64,000 bases of DNA, taken from contig NZ_VKAC01000003.1 in the NCBI RefSeq assembly GCF_008041935.1, forward strand, positions 248,001 through 312,000, written 5' to 3'. The notes beneath the pieces are model-generated. The model was not told where the DNA came from. It worked only from the letters and a program-made list of their open reading frames with translations, and did no database searches. Positions 35,328 through 44,329 of this stretch are shown one piece after another; position 1 is the first letter of the stretch; each line of letters starts with the position of its first letter. A program made the translations under genes and the position numbers. The DNA is from Quadrisphaera setariae (GTDB taxonomy: Bacteria > Actinomycetota > Actinomycetes > Actinomycetales > Quadrisphaeraceae).

Positions 35328-36992
35328 GTGAGCAGGCACCCGGCGCTGCGCCTGCTGCTGCCCGCCGCCCACGACCCGGCGCAGGGCGCGCACGGGACGG
35401 CAGGCGCCCGCCCGCTGGACGCTCGCCTCCTGCCCGCCGCCGCCGCGGCCTGGGGGTGGGCGGCGCTCGCCCTCGTCGTCCCCGCGGCGGTGCTCGCGGT
35501 GGTGGCGCTGGTCGGCATCGCGATGGCCGCCGGGTGCGCGGTGCGCCGCCGCGCCGGCGGGGCGGCCCTGGCGGCGGTGGTGGTCGCGGCGGTCGCGGTG
35601 TCGGTGGGCGCGGGTCGGCTGGAGCGCTCCGCCGGCCTCCTGCAGCCTCTCGCCGTCGAGCAGGCCACCGCGGTCGTGGAGGGCGTCGCCGCCTCCGACG
35701 CCGTCCGCACCAGGCCCGACCCGGCGCGCTCCTGGGCGACCGCGAGTCCTCGCTGGGTGGTGCGGCTCGACGCTCGCACGGTCAGCGGCCGCGGGAGCAC
35801 GTCAGCGGCGCACGCCGAGGTGCTCGTGGTCGGGGGAGCGGGCTGGGACGGCGTCCGACGCGGCGACCGGGTGCGCGCCGTGGGGCGCCTCCAGCCGACG
35901 GGCCGCGCCGACCCGGCCGCCGCCGTCCTCCTCGCGGTCCGCGCGCCGCAGCTGCGGCCGGCCACCGGGCTGCTCGCGGCCACCGGCCAGCGGCTGCGCG
36001 AGGGGCTGGTAGCCGTGTGTGCGCCGCTGCCCGCGGACGCGCGGGGGCTGCTGCCCGGCCTGGTGGTCGGGGACACCACCGCCGTCCCCGAAGACCTCGA
36101 CGCGGCGATGCGGGCCACCGGGCTGACGCACCTCACGTCCGTCTCCGGGGGGAACACCGCGCTCGTGGCGGGGGCGGTGCTCGTGGTCGCCACCGCCGCC
36201 GGCGCCCGCCGCCGCCCCCGGCTGCTCCTGGCGGGTGCGGCCCTGGTGGCGTACGCCGCGCTCGCGGGAGGTGAGCCCAGCGTGCTCCGTGCGGCGGCGA
36301 TGGGGCTGGCCGCGGTGCTCGGGAGCCTGCTCTCCCGGGGCGGAGGCGGCCTGCCCGCGCTGTGCCTCGCCGTCGTCGTCCTGCTGGTCGCAGATCCCTG
36401 GCTCAGCCGGCAGGCCGGGTTCGCGCTGTCCGTGCTGGCCACAGGGGCCCTGCTGCTGCTCGCGCCGGTGTGGGCGGCGGCGCTGGCACGTCCCCTGCTG
36501 CGGGGGCGGGTGCCGGGGCGGCGCGCGACCCCGGTCCGCGACGCGCTGGTCACGGGAGCGTCGGCTGCCGTGGCGGTGCCGCTCGCGGCGCAGCTGGTGT
36601 GCGCCCCGGTGGTGCTGCTGCTCGCACCCGGGGTGCCGCTGCTGGCGGTGCCCGCCAACGCGCTGGCCGGGCCCGCCGTCGCGCCCGCCACGCTGCTGGG
36701 GCTCCTCGCAGCCCTCCTGGAGCCGCTGGGACCCGTGGGGCGCTGGGCGGCGGCCCTGTGCGCGCACGGAGGGGGCCTGGCTGCGCAGTGGGTGGCCGTG
36801 GTGGCGCGCACGGGCGCCTCCTCTCCGGTGGCTCTGCTCCCGTGGCCGCAGGGGCCCGGTCCAGCCGTGCTGCTGGCACTCGTGTCCGTGGTGCTCGTGC
36901 TGGCCGTGCGCCTCCTCGCCCGGTGGGTCTGGCCGGTGCGGGCGGGGCGTCCGCCGGAGCGGCGGCCAGGCCGGCGCGGGTGGCGCTCGTGA
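35328..36992 (+). CDS. comEC: ComEC/Rec2-family DNA-uptake channel, without MBL domain
   Basis: A 554-residue multi-pass membrane protein. An N-terminal soluble/OB-like segment (~residues 85-220) is followed by the Competence domain, with LLPGLVVGDTTAVPEDLDAAMRATGLTHLTSVSGGNTALV as its hallmark and seven or more helices. The protein ends in an Arg-rich tail after the last helix. The C-terminal metallo-beta-lactamase-like nuclease domain found in many ComEC proteins is absent. The GTG at 35328 follows the comEA stop closely. Confidence 0.92.
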   Translation: MSRHPALRLLLPAAHDPAQGAHGTAGARPLDARLLPAAAAAWGWAALALVVPAAVLAVVALVGIAMAAGCAVRRRAGGAALAAVVVAAVAVSVGAGRLERSAGLLQPLAVEQATAVVEGVAASDAVRTRPDPARSWATASPRWVVRLDARTVSGRGSTSAAHAEVLVVGGAGWDGVRRGDRVRAVGRLQPTGRADPAAAVLLAVRAPQLRPATGLLAATGQRLREGLVAVCAPLPADARGLLPGLVVGDTTAVPEDLDAAMRATGLTHLTSVSGGNTALVAGAVLVVATAAGARRRPRLLLAGAALVAYAALAGGEPSVLRAAAMGLAAVLGSLLSRGGGGLPALCLAVVVLLVADPWLSRQAGFALSVLATGALLLLAPVWAAALARPLLRGRVPGRRATPVRDALVTGASAAVAVPLAAQLVCAPVVLLLAPGVPLLAVPANALAGPAVAPATLLGLLAALLEPLGPVGRWAAALCAHGGGLAAQWVAVVARTGASSPVALLPWPQGPGPAVLLALVSVVLVLAVRLLARWVWPVRAGRPPERRPGRRGWRS

Positions 36993-37012
36993 TCAGCGTC
37001 AGACGCCCGTGG

Positions 37013-37018
37013 CAGGGT
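37013..37018 (+). promoter_or_regulatory. -10-like element of leaderless promoter (holA)
   Basis: CAGGGT, six bases, then the GTG at 37025. Confidence 0.45.
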
Positions 37019-37024
37019 GGGTCC

Positions 37025-38092
37025 GTGCCCGCAGCCCGCTCCGCCACCCGCAGCCGCTCCACCGGGGCTCGCGGTCAGGGCGTCGCCCAGGGCGTCCCGT
37101 GGCACCAGGCCGAGCCCGGCCCCGTGGTGCTGGTCACCGGCCCCGAGCAGCTGCTCGCCGACCGCGCCGTGGAGCGCGTGCGGAACGCCTGCCGCGACCG
37201 CTCGCCGGACCTCGAGGTCGTCACCGTGGAGGCGGCCGCCTACCGCTCCGGGGAGCTCTCGCAGTGGACCAGCCCGTCGCTCTTCGAAGAGGCGCGGCTG
37301 GTGGTGGTGGCGGGCCTCGAGGGCGCGTCAGACGCGCTCGTGACCGACGTGGGGGCCGCTCTGGGGACCCTCCCCGACGACGTCGTCCTGCTGCTCCGCC
37401 ACGCTGGAGGTGCCCGTGCCGGTGCGCTGCTGAAGGCGGCCCGTGAGGTGCCGGGGGCCGTGCTCGTCGAGTGCCCGGCCGTGAAGACCTCCGCTGAGCA
37501 GCGCGCCTTCGCGCAGACCGAGCTGCGCTCGCACGGCCGGGCCATCGACGACGACGCCCTGGACGCCCTCCTCCTGGCCGTCGGGTCGGACCTGCGCTCG
37601 CTGGCGGCAGCGTGCTCGCAGCTGGCGGCGGACGTGCCCCGCGGGGCCGGGCAGGGCGGCCGCGCCGCTCGGCTCACCGCCGACGACGTCGACCGCTACT
37701 ACGGCGGCCGCGCCGAGGTCACCGGCTTCAAGGTGGCCGACGCGGCGGTGGCGGGTCAGCGCGCCGAGGCGCTGCGGCTGCTGCGCCAGGCCCTCGAGTC
37801 CGGGCTCGACCCGGTGCCCCTGGTCGCCGCGCTGGCGCTGAAGCTGCGGGGCATGGCGAAGGTCGCCTCTGCCGGCCGCGGATCGCCGGACGTCCTCGCG
37901 AAGGGCCTGGGGATGGCGCCCTGGCAGGTGCGCACCACGCGCGACGCTCTGCGCGGGTGGACCCCCGACGGCATCGCCGCCAGCATCACCGCGCTGGCCG
38001 AGGCCGACGAGGCGGTCAAGGGCGGCGGGCGAGACCCCCGCTACGCGGTGGAGAAGGCGGTCATCGCCATCACCGCCGCCCGCGCCGGCTGA
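37025..38092 (+). CDS. holA: DNA polymerase III subunit delta
   Basis: A 355-residue clamp-loader subunit that opens the beta sliding clamp. After a basic ~35-residue lead comes VVLVTGPEQLLADRAVERVR (the non-hydrolysing first AAA+ strand/helix). SPSLFEEARLVVVAGLE is the beta-contact segment, and the C-terminal collar contains ALALKLRGMAKV and DPRYAVEKAVI. The comEA-comEC-holA-rpsT order is conserved in actinobacteria. It is convergent with rpsT, with a shared terminator. Confidence 0.95.
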   Translation: MPAARSATRSRSTGARGQGVAQGVPWHQAEPGPVVLVTGPEQLLADRAVERVRNACRDRSPDLEVVTVEAAAYRSGELSQWTSPSLFEEARLVVVAGLEGASDALVTDVGAALGTLPDDVVLLLRHAGGARAGALLKAAREVPGAVLVECPAVKTSAEQRAFAQTELRSHGRAIDDDALDALLLAVGSDLRSLAAACSQLAADVPRGAGQGGRAARLTADDVDRYYGGRAEVTGFKVADAAVAGQRAEALRLLRQALESGLDPVPLVAALALKLRGMAKVASAGRGSPDVLAKGLGMAPWQVRTTRDALRGWTPDGIAASITALAEADEAVKGGGRDPRYAVEKAVIAITAARAG

Positions 38093-38260
38093 CGCGGCGC
38101 GCGGACGCGTGGTCTCCCACCGGGGGAGGCCAGCGAGCCCCGGGCCAGGTGTGGAGGCTGGGTGCCGCTTCCGGCGCTGCACCCGGCACTGAGGCTCCCC
38201 GCTGGCGCTCAGGCTCCCCGCCGGTGTGGCGCGCACGCGCTCGACCCGTGGCGGGGACGA

Positions 38261-38300
38261 CGAAGGGCGGGGACGGACTCGCGTCCGTCCCCGCCCTTCG
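38261..38300 (+). terminator. Bidirectional terminator between holA and rpsT
   Basis: A perfect 18-bp stem (38261-38278 with 38283-38300), loop TCGC. The 170 bases between it and holA contain only two copies of an AGGCTCCCCGC-type repeat and no gene. Confidence 0.88.
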
Positions 38301-38323
38301 AGGAGAGCTGTGGTGCCCCTGCC

Positions 38324-38587
38324 TCAGGAGGCGCTGGACACCGTCTTCGCCAGGGCCGACTTGCGGTTGGCGGCCTGGTTGGAGTGGATGACGCCCTTGG
38401 AGGCGGCCTTGTCGAGCTTGCGCCCGGCCACCTGCAGCGCGGCGGTGGCCTTCTCGGCGTCACCAGCGGCGACGGCCTCGCGGACGTGGCGAACGGCGGT
38501 GCGCAGCTCGGACTTCACGGCTTTGTTGCGCAGGCGGGCAGCCTCGTTGGTGCGGATGCGCTTGATCTGGGACTTGATGTTGGCCAC
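38324..38587 (-). CDS. rpsT: 30S ribosomal protein S20
   Basis: An 87-residue, Lys/Arg/Ala-rich helical ribosomal protein that binds 16S rRNA. It starts [29 protein letters not shown] and ends [23 protein letters not shown], both typical. The GTG at 38587 follows GGAGAG and puts the conserved ANIKSQ at position 2. It is a monocistronic minus-strand gene opposite holA. Upstream (38588-38851) is a 264-base divergent intergenic region holding its promoter; a CACAGT near 38622 on the minus strand is a possible -10. Confidence 0.98.
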   Translation of the reverse strand: MANIKSQIKRIRTNEAARLRNKAVKSELRTAVRHVREAVAAGDAEKATAALQVAGRKLDKAASKGVIHSNQAANRKSALAKTVSSAS

Positions 38588-38838
38588 GGGCCGGTCTCTC
38601 CGTCGCGTCTGGGGTCTTTGAACTGTGCTGGTGGCGGGCGGTGGCAGCTGGTGCCCCGACCGCCGAAGCCCTCGTGCGGCCCCGTCGCAGGTGGGCGGAG
38701 CGCGCGCAGCCACCCAGGTTACCAGCGCCGGGAAGCACCCCGCGACGCGCTCGTCGACCCGTCACCCGGGGCGCCAGGACGCGCCCGAGACTCGCCAGCG
38801 ACTTGGCGGTCAGCGTGCCCACGGAGCCTCCGCATCGA

Positions 38839-38844
38839 TACGGT
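38839..38844 (+). promoter_or_regulatory. -10 element of leaderless promoter (ATP-grasp operon)
   Basis: TACGGT, seven bases, then the ATG at 38852. Confidence 0.6.
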
Positions 38845-38851
38845 CGCGACC

Positions 38852-40510
38852 ATGGACGTGGGGTCGTCGGCCAGCAGCGCTGGCGGTGGTGTGGACGAGC
38901 TCTCCGGGGGCCTCTTCGACGGGTACGGCGAGGCCTCGGCGGCGAGCGGCGCGTGGGACGAGATGTTCACCGCGGACGGGTCGGTGCGCGAGGCGAGCGC
39001 GCCCGTGCACGCGGCGCTGGCGAGCACGGCGGTGCGCGACCTGCGGGGCCGCGCCGACGCGCTGGCCACCTCCTACACCGACAAGGGCATCACCTTCGCC
39101 GTGGGCGGGGAGGAGCGGCCGTTCCCGCTCGACGTCGTCCCCCGGGTGGTCAGCGCCCAGGAGTGGGCCGTGGTGGAGGCCGGCGTGGCGCAGCGGGTCC
39201 GCGCGCTCGAGGCCTTCCTCGCCGACGCCTACGGTCCGATGCGCGCCGTGGAGGACGGCGTGGTCCCCCGGGGGGTCATCACGTCCTCCTCGCACTTCCA
39301 CCGCGTGGTGGCCGGCATCGAGCCGCCCAACGGCGTGCGCGTGCACGTGGCCGGGGTCGACCTCATCCGCGACGCCGACGGCGTCTTCCGGGTGCTGGAG
39401 GACAACGTCCGCGTGCCCTCCGGCGTCAGCTACGTGCTCACCAACCGCTCGGCCATGGCCGGTGCGATGCCCGAGGCGTTCAGCGACCAGCGGATCCGCC
39501 CCGTCGCGGCCTACCCCCGCCGGCTGCTGGCCGCCCTGCGCGCGGCGGCGCCGGTGGGCATCGAGGACCCGACCGTCGTGGTCCTGACCCCCGGCGTCTA
39601 CAACAGCGCCTACTTCGAGCACGCGCTGCTCGCCCGCAGCATGGGCATCGAGCTGGTGGAGGGCCGCGACCTCGTCTGCCGAGGCGGCCGGCTGCACATG
39701 AGGACCACGGCCGGCCTGCGGCCCGTGCACGTGGTCTACCGGCGCGTGGACGACGAGTACCTCGACCCGGTGCACTTCCGCTCCGACTCGATGCTCGGCT
39801 GCCCGGGCCTGCTCAACGCCGCCCGCGCGGGCAACGTGACGATCGCCAACGGCATCGGCAACGGCGTCGCCGACGACAAGCTGCTCTACACCTACGTGCC
39901 CGACCTGGTCCGCTACTACCTGGACGAGGAGCCGGTGCTCCCCAACGTGCCCACCTGGCGGCTGGAGGAGCGCGAGGCCCGCGAGGAGGTCTTCGACAGG
40001 CTCGCCGAGCTGGTGGTCAAGCCCGTCGACGGCTCCGGGGGCAAGGGCATCGTCATCGGTCCCGCGGCGAGCCCGGCGCAGCTGGAGCAGCTGCGGGCGC
40101 GCGTCAGCGCCGACCCGCGCGGCTGGATCGCACAGCCGGTGGTGCGCCTGTCCACCGTGCCGACCCTGGTGGGGGACCGCGTGGCCCCCCGTCACGTGGA
40201 CCTGCGCCCGTTCGCCGTCAACGACGGCTCGCGGGTGTGGGTGCTGCCCGGTGGTCTGACGCGCGTGGCGCTGCCCGAGGGGGAGCTGGTGGTCAACTCC
40301 TCCCAGGGCGGCGGCAGCAAGGACACCTGGGTGCTCGCCGACGACAGGCCCGACGAGGCAGCGCCGTCGCGCACCCGCTCGGCCGCCGCACCGACGCTGC
40401 CGGGTGCACCTCCGGACCGCGGGCCCGGCGTCGCCGGGACCGCGGACGTCAGGGACCAGCAGCAGCAGCAGCAGCAGGCAGCGCAGACAGGGGAGGGGCA
40501 GCCGTGCTGA
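38852..40510 (+). CDS. Circularly permuted ATP-grasp type 2 protein
   Basis: A 552-residue protein of the CP_ATPgrasp_2 family, predicted to form an amide or peptide bond from a carboxylate using ATP. Motifs: ELSGGLFDGYGEA at the N-terminus, ITFAVGGEERPFPLDVVPRVV, GVDLIRDADGVFRVLEDNVRVPSGVSY (ligand acidic/Asn residues), VVKPVDGSGGKGIVIG (nucleotide loop) and NSSQGGGSKDTWVL. After ~residue 500 there is a variable Pro/Ala tail with seven consecutive Gln (CAG repeat, 40457-40477). It overlaps the alpha-E gene by seven bases and is first in a three-gene operon with alpha-E and transglutaminase partners. Confidence 0.93.
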   Translation: MDVGSSASSAGGGVDELSGGLFDGYGEASAASGAWDEMFTADGSVREASAPVHAALASTAVRDLRGRADALATSYTDKGITFAVGGEERPFPLDVVPRVVSAQEWAVVEAGVAQRVRALEAFLADAYGPMRAVEDGVVPRGVITSSSHFHRVVAGIEPPNGVRVHVAGVDLIRDADGVFRVLEDNVRVPSGVSYVLTNRSAMAGAMPEAFSDQRIRPVAAYPRRLLAALRAAAPVGIEDPTVVVLTPGVYNSAYFEHALLARSMGIELVEGRDLVCRGGRLHMRTTAGLRPVHVVYRRVDDEYLDPVHFRSDSMLGCPGLLNAARAGNVTIANGIGNGVADDKLLYTYVPDLVRYYLDEEPVLPNVPTWRLEEREAREEVFDRLAELVVKPVDGSGGKGIVIGPAASPAQLEQLRARVSADPRGWIAQPVVRLSTVPTLVGDRVAPRHVDLRPFAVNDGSRVWVLPGGLTRVALPEGELVVNSSQGGGSKDTWVLADDRPDEAAPSRTRSAAAPTLPGAPPDRGPGVAGTADVRDQQQQQQQAAQTGEGQPC

Positions 40511-41460
40511 GCCGCATCGCCGAGGCGCTGTTCTGGATCGGGCGCTACGTGGAGCGTGCGGAGGACACCGCCCGCCTGCTCGACGTGCAGCTGCAGCTGC
40601 TCGTGGAGGACCCGTGGCTGGACGAGGGCACCGCCTGCGCCAACCTCCTGGCGGTCATGGGCGCGCCCCTGGAGCCCGGCCAGGTCGGTGAGGACGGCGC
40701 CGCGGCGGTCGCCGACCGCCGCACCGTGCTCGACCGGCTCGGCTACGACCCGTTCTCGAGCGCGTCGATCGTGGCCTCCATCGGCGGCGCCCGCGAGAAC
40801 GCCCGCCGGGCCCGCGAGACGGTCTCCACCGAGATGTGGGAGGTGCTCAACACCGCCTACAACGCCGTCCCGTCGGGGCGCTGGCGCGCGGTGAGCCCCC
40901 ACACGTTCTTCGCGTGGGTGCGCGACCGCACGTCCACCGTCACGGGCATCGCCGACTCCACGATGAGCCGCGACGACGGCTGGCTGTTCCTCGTGCTGGG
41001 TCGCAGCATCGAGCGCGCCGACATGACGGCCCGCCTCATCACCTCCACCGCGAGCCTGGGCGGGCCGGCGAGCCGCTGGCCGTCGCTGCTGCGGGCCTGC
41101 GGCGCGCACGAGACGTTCCTGCGCACCTACCGCGGCCTGGAGGACGAGACCGAGGCCGCGGAGTTCCTCCTGCTCGACAGGCTCTTCCCGCGCTCGATCG
41201 TCCACGCGCTGGCGCAGGCGGAGAAGTGCCTGGCGGACCTGGAGTCGAGCGGGCAGCGGGCCGGCGTCTTCGACGAGGCCCAGCGGCGCCTGGGACGGGC
41301 ACGGGCGGAGCTGGAGTACCGCCCGCTGACCGACGTCCTGGCGCACCTGCCCGACGAGATGGAGCGCGTGCAGCGCACCTGCTCGGCCGCCTCCGACGCG
41401 GTGGCCCGTCGGTACTTCTCCAGCGCCGAGGCGCTGACCTGGGTGGGAGGCACCGCATGA
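40504..41460 (+). CDS. Alpha-E domain protein
   Basis: A 318-residue all-helical protein of the Alpha-E (DUF403) family, a standing partner of the permuted ATP-grasp. It begins LSRIAEALFWIGRYVERAEDTARLLDV, the family signature. Further on are GARENARRARETVSTEMWEVLN and RSIERADMTARLI, whose conserved Arg/Glu suggest an active site. It is thought to act with the ATP-grasp in peptide synthesis or tagging; its own chemistry is not known. The GTG at 40504 overlaps the previous gene and its stop overlaps the next start as ATGA. Confidence 0.93.
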   Translation: MLSRIAEALFWIGRYVERAEDTARLLDVQLQLLVEDPWLDEGTACANLLAVMGAPLEPGQVGEDGAAAVADRRTVLDRLGYDPFSSASIVASIGGARENARRARETVSTEMWEVLNTAYNAVPSGRWRAVSPHTFFAWVRDRTSTVTGIADSTMSRDDGWLFLVLGRSIERADMTARLITSTASLGGPASRWPSLLRACGAHETFLRTYRGLEDETEAAEFLLLDRLFPRSIVHALAQAEKCLADLESSGQRAGVFDEAQRRLGRARAELEYRPLTDVLAHLPDEMERVQRTCSAASDAVARRYFSSAEALTWVGGTA

Positions 41461-42302
41461 GCGCGCGGCTGCGCATCGCGCACCACACCGGATACCGGTA
41501 CGGCACGCCGGTCACCAGCTCCTACAACGAGGTGCGGGTGGCCCCCATGACCACGCCGGAGCAGACGGCGCTGCGCACGCGCCTGGAGGTCCGCCCCGCG
41601 CCGTGGCAGCACGTCTACCACGACTACTGGGGCTCCCAGGTGACCGTGTTCGAGGTGCACGAGCCGCACTCGGAGCTGGCCGTCACCGCCACCTCCACCG
41701 TGGAGGTGGACCGGCCCGGCACCCCCGCCCCCGGCGGTGGCTGGGACGTCCTGCGCGACCCGCGCGCCGCCGACGAGATGGTCGAGCTGCTCGCCACCTC
41801 CCGCGCGACCGCCCCGCCGGAGGAGCTCGCCGACCGCGTCCGGTCGCTGGCCGCCTCCGGCGCCAGCCCCGACGACCTCGCCGCTGAGGTGTGCTCCCTG
41901 CTGCACCGCGAGGTCCGCTACGTGGCCGGCGCCACCGGGGTGCACTCGCACGCGGCCGACGCCTGGGGCGAGCGCGCCGGGGTCTGCCAGGACATGGCGC
42001 ACCTCGCCCTCGGCGCACTGCGCACCGCGGGCATCCCCGCGCGCTACGTCTCCGGCTACCTGCACCCCGACCCGTCGGCGCCCGTGGGCACCACGGTGAC
42101 GGGGGAGTCCCACGCCTGGGTGGAGTGGTGGACCGGGGAGTGGTTCGGCTGGGACCCCACCAACGACGTCCCCCCGGGGGACCGGCACGTCATCGTGGCC
42201 CGCGGCCGCGAGTACTCCGACGTGCCGCCGCTCAAGGGCGTCTACGCGGGCAGCGCGCCCTCGGAGATGGTCGTCAAGGTGGACATCACCCGCCTGGCCT
42301 GA
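41457..42302 (+). CDS. Transglutaminase-like cysteine protease/transferase
   Basis: A 281-residue protein. The N-terminal ~100-residue beta domain (RLRIAHHTGYRYGTPVTSSYNEVRVAPM) is the Bact_transglu_N type. The catalytic core has C177 (AGVCQDMAHL), H219 (ESHAWVEWW) and D233 (GWDPTND). It is the third member of the ATP-grasp/alpha-E/transglutaminase set, where it is expected to cleave or transfer the peptide bond made by the ATP-grasp. It has no signal peptide, so it acts in the cytoplasm. Confidence 0.94.
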   Translation: MSARLRIAHHTGYRYGTPVTSSYNEVRVAPMTTPEQTALRTRLEVRPAPWQHVYHDYWGSQVTVFEVHEPHSELAVTATSTVEVDRPGTPAPGGGWDVLRDPRAADEMVELLATSRATAPPEELADRVRSLAASGASPDDLAAEVCSLLHREVRYVAGATGVHSHAADAWGERAGVCQDMAHLALGALRTAGIPARYVSGYLHPDPSAPVGTTVTGESHAWVEWWTGEWFGWDPTNDVPPGDRHVIVARGREYSDVPPLKGVYAGSAPSEMVVKVDITRLA

Positions 42303-42320
42303 GCCGACCCCGCGGCCCGG

Positions 42321-42356
42321 TCGTCGTCCTCCCCGGTGCGCCGGGGAGGACGACGA
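42321..42356 (+). terminator. Bidirectional terminator between transglutaminase and amidase genes
   Basis: A perfect 16-bp stem (42321-42336 with 42341-42356), loop TGCG. Confidence 0.85.
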
Positions 42357-42369
42357 CGTCGGGTGCCGG

Positions 42370-44220
42370 TCAGCCGGCGGTCGGGAGCAGGCGCGGGGCC
42401 CTGCGGGCGTCGACGGCGGCCTCGAAGGCCGCCGCGTAGCCGAGCACGTCCACGTCGTCCCACCGGGCGCCGGTGAAGGTCACCCCCACCGGCAGCACGT
42501 CGCCGGGGCCGGCGAAGCCCGCCGGCACGGTGACCGCCGGGTACCCCGCGACCGCGGCCGGGGTGGAGCTGGCGTAGACGAACGCCGGCGGCTCGCCGTC
42601 GGTGTTCTGGTAGCTGATGAGGTCCGGCGGCGTTCCCGTCAGCGAGACGACGGCCGCGAGGTCGTCGTCGCCGCCGGGCCCCTGCGCGAGCACGGTGTCG
42701 ATCGAGGCGCGCGCCAGCCGCCGCGCGTCCGCGCGGGCCGCAGCGACCTGCGGGGAGTCCGCGCTCGGCCCGGAGGCGGCGGTGGTGAAGGTCTCCTGGC
42801 CGAACAGGGCCAGCTCCACCGGGTCGGCGGCGTTGAAGGCGATCAGGTCGTCGAGGGTCTTCGGCAGCGGCGCGCCGGCGGCCCCGGCGCCGAGCCCGCC
42901 CAGGTGGGCGTCGACGTCGCGCTCGAACTCCGGTCCCAGGGCCAGGCCCTCCCCGGCCCCGACCGCGTCCTGGTCGGGCAGCTGCACCGGCACGAGCGTC
43001 GCCCCGGCCGCCTGCATCGCGGTCACCGCGGAGGCGTAGACGGCCTCGGTGCGGTCGTCGACGGCGGCGGACTGCTCCGGCGTGAGCGTCCAGTAGCCGA
43101 GGCGGGCCCCGGACAGCGACGGGCCGTTGCCCTCCGCCACGCGACCGAAGGACGTGTCGACGCCGTCCGGGCGCTCCAGCGTGGCCGGGTCCGCAGCGTC
43201 GGTGCCGTCGAGGACCTCCATGGCCAGCGCCGCGTCGACGGCGTGCCGGGCCAGCGGGCCGGCGGTGTCCTGCTCGAGCGACAGCGGCACCACACCGGTG
43301 CGGCTGACCACGCCCAGCGTCGGCTTCACGCCGACCACGCCGTTGGTGGCCGCCGGGCACACGATCGACCCGTCCGTCTCGGTGCCGATGGCGAGCTGCG
43401 CCAGCGAGGCGGCCACGCTGGCGCCCGAGCCGGAGGACGAGCCGCACGGGTCCCGGTCGAGGGCGTACGGGTTGCGCGTCTGCCCGCCGACGCCGCTCCA
43501 GCCGCTGGTGGCGCTGGTGGAGCGGAAGTTCGCCCACTCCGACAGGTTCGCCTTGCCGATGACCACCGCGCCGGCCGCGCGCAGCTGCGCGGTGAGGAAG
43601 GCGTCGGGCGCGAGGTTGCCCAGCAGCGCACGAGAGCCCGCCGTCGTCGGCAGCCCGGCGGAGCCGATGTTGTCCTTGAGCAGCACCGGCACCCCCTCGA
43701 GCGGGCTGCGGGCGCCGTGCGCGGCGCGGTGGGCGTCGCTGGCGCGCGCCTGCTCCAGCGCCGTCGGGTCGAGTGCGAGGACGGCACCGACCTGGGGGTC
43801 GACGTCGCGGATGCGCTGCAGGTACGCGGCCGTCAGGCCCTCGGCGGTGAGGTCGCCGGCCTCGACGCGCTCCTGCACCTCGGGGACCGTCAGCGGGTCG
43901 AGGTCGAGCTGGGGCACCTGCAGCCCCGCGGCCTGCGCGGCGGCGAGCAGCTCGCCGGCGCGCGCAGGGGCGGCCGTGCCGGTCTTCGCCGGGTCGGAGG
44001 CCGTGGGGCCGCCGACCGCGCCCGCGCCGGCGGCTGCGGGCGGGCCCGCGGCCTCGACGTCTGCGGCCGGGGGCGCGGTCGGGTCGAGGCCGGCGGCGGA
44101 GGCGGACAGCGCACCCGCCGGGAGGACCAGGGCGGCGACCAGGGCCGACGCGGCGGCGCGCTGGCCCCGACCGCCAGGGCGCGCGGCTCGGCGGGCGGCT
44201 CGACGGACGGGACGGGGCAC
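42370..44220 (-). CDS. Secreted amidase-signature enzyme
   Basis: A 616-residue amidase. The Arg-rich N-terminus and hydrophobic stretch (AAASALVAALVLPAGALSASA) form a signal peptide of ~45 residues, with an Ala/Pro linker to ~residue 95. The amidase core has the catalytic Lys in VPVLLKDNIGSAGLPT and the Ser-rich DPCGSSSGSGASVAASLAQLAIGTETDGSI region with the cis-Ser/Ser pair. The GGSSGGS-type loop reads GSSSGSG. It hydrolyses amides outside the membrane; the substrate is unknown. The GTG at 44220 follows GGGAGGT. It shares a 248-base divergent region with lepA that carries a large inverted repeat. Confidence 0.9.
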   Translation of the reverse strand: MPRPVRRAARRAARPGGRGQRAAASALVAALVLPAGALSASAAGLDPTAPPAADVEAAGPPAAAGAGAVGGPTASDPAKTGTAAPARAGELLAAAQAAGLQVPQLDLDPLTVPEVQERVEAGDLTAEGLTAAYLQRIRDVDPQVGAVLALDPTALEQARASDAHRAAHGARSPLEGVPVLLKDNIGSAGLPTTAGSRALLGNLAPDAFLTAQLRAAGAVVIGKANLSEWANFRSTSATSGWSGVGGQTRNPYALDRDPCGSSSGSGASVAASLAQLAIGTETDGSIVCPAATNGVVGVKPTLGVVSRTGVVPLSLEQDTAGPLARHAVDAALAMEVLDGTDAADPATLERPDGVDTSFGRVAEGNGPSLSGARLGYWTLTPEQSAAVDDRTEAVYASAVTAMQAAGATLVPVQLPDQDAVGAGEGLALGPEFERDVDAHLGGLGAGAAGAPLPKTLDDLIAFNAADPVELALFGQETFTTAASGPSADSPQVAAARADARRLARASIDTVLAQGPGGDDDLAAVVSLTGTPPDLISYQNTDGEPPAFVYASSTPAAVAGYPAVTVPAGFAGPGDVLPVGVTFTGARWDDVDVLGYAAAFEAAVDARRAPRLLPTAG

Positions 44221-44280
44221 GGGGACCTCCCGGAGTGCTGGGCGCCGGCTCGTCGACGGACTGACCGGCTGGGCCTTCGA

Positions 44281-44309
44281 GTGGTTCGTCACCGTACGGG
44301 TGGTTCGTC
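44281..44309. repeat. Direct repeat upstream of amidase gene
   Basis: GTGGTTCGTC occurs at 44281-44290 and 44300-44309, 19 bases apart, near two helical turns. It could be a regulator half-site pair for the amidase gene. Confidence 0.6.
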
Positions 44310-44329
44310 CCGCTGTCTCCTGGGTGTGC

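Noticed and set aside
40457-40477. CAG repeat as a phase-variation switch
   Set aside because: The unit is three bases in a coding frame, so length changes only alter the number of Gln residues in a variable tail.
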